DNA from: Planctomycetia bacterium
GTDB taxonomy: Bacteria > Planctomycetota > Planctomycetia > Gemmatales > Gemmataceae
Assembly: GCA_005773755.1 (NCBI GenBank)
Contig: SXHE01000303.1
Location: 1-6,428, forward strand
DNA: 6,428 nt
Reading direction: 5' to 3'
Shown: one piece after another, positions 6,347-6,428 of the stretch
Layout: each line of letters begins with the position of its first letter
Position numbering within the stretch: the first letter of the stretch is position 1
Program-made: the position numbers and the translations under genes
The notes under the pieces: model-generated
Told to the model about the DNA's origin: nothing
The model's input: only the letters and a program-made list of their open reading frames with translations
Database searches by the model: none

Positions 6347-6428
6347 GCGGCGTCAGCCCGCCGGTACCTACACGACTCAGACACGCTTTACGCATCTTCG
6401 TGGGGTCGCACCGGCGGGCTGACGCCGC
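6347..6428. repeat. 19-bp perfect inverted repeat upstream of the PKS-type gene
   Basis: GCGGCGTCAGCCCGCCGGT at 6347-6365 is exactly mirrored at 6410-6428 across a 44-base spacer. The right arm ends at the window edge, so the repeat may continue. It fills most of the 121-bp non-coding stretch 6308-6428. No convincing promoter or Shine-Dalgarno is visible between it and the ATG at 6307. It may be a dispersed intergenic palindrome, the end of an element lying outside the window, or a terminator-like hairpin for a gene further right. Confidence 0.75.

Noticed and set aside
6308..6428. A sigma-70 type promoter for the synthase operon
   Set aside because: No convincing -35/-10 pair with proper spacing is visible on the minus strand, and the true promoter may lie outside the window.

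Overview
This is a dense, GC-rich stretch in which every supportable gene lies on the minus strand. From right to left they are: a 1095-residue PKS-type protein (acyltransferase, then double-hotdog dehydratase, then a 4'-phosphopantetheinyl-transferase-like tail); a 91-residue acyl carrier protein; a 280-residue alpha/beta hydrolase; a 384-residue MacB/FtsX-type ABC permease; and the first 168 residues of its LolD/MacB-type ATPase, which runs off the left edge. The very high GC at third codon positions, the PKS-like domain set, the lack of strong ribosome binding sites and the palindromic intergenic elements (cores CGCCCCGAAGGGGCG, AGCCCAGGGC-GNAA-GCCCTGGG) suggest a planctomycete of the Gemmata group. 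That assignment comes from remembered style, not from a search.

Layout. 6308-6428 is non-coding upstream sequence holding a 19-bp perfect inverted repeat that reaches the window edge. 6307-3020 is the AT-DH-PPTase-like gene. It joins the ACP gene (3020-2745) through a TGATG stop/start overlap. 2744-2494 is the only sizeable gene-free gap (251 bp) and is almost filled by a nested palindromic repeat. The hydrolase (2493-1651) joins the permease (1651-497) by another TGATG overlap. The permease overlaps the ATPase start (504) by 8 bp in ATGACTGA. A second type of palindromic element sits in frame inside the large gene at 4858-4908.

How the genes may work together (inference). The large protein carries an acyl-loading and a dehydrating activity but no ketosynthase, ketoreductase or carrier domain. 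It starts in what looks like a KS-AT linker, so it probably works in trans with a ketosynthase subunit encoded upstream, outside the window. The small ACP would carry the growing acyl chain. The alpha/beta hydrolase could release or edit the chain as a thioesterase or lipase. The ABC pair could move the product, probably a lipid or polyketide, across or out of the inner membrane. A PKS-like fatty acyl synthase with a MacB-type exporter recalls cyanobacterial heterocyst glycolipid loci (Hgl proteins plus DevBCA), but no orthology is claimed.

The most interesting points are the PPTase-like tail that seems to have lost its metal-binding and catalytic residues, the ACP with Ala in place of the usual Asp before its phosphopantetheine serine, the missing ketosynthase, and the in-frame palindromic insertion in the AT-DH linker.
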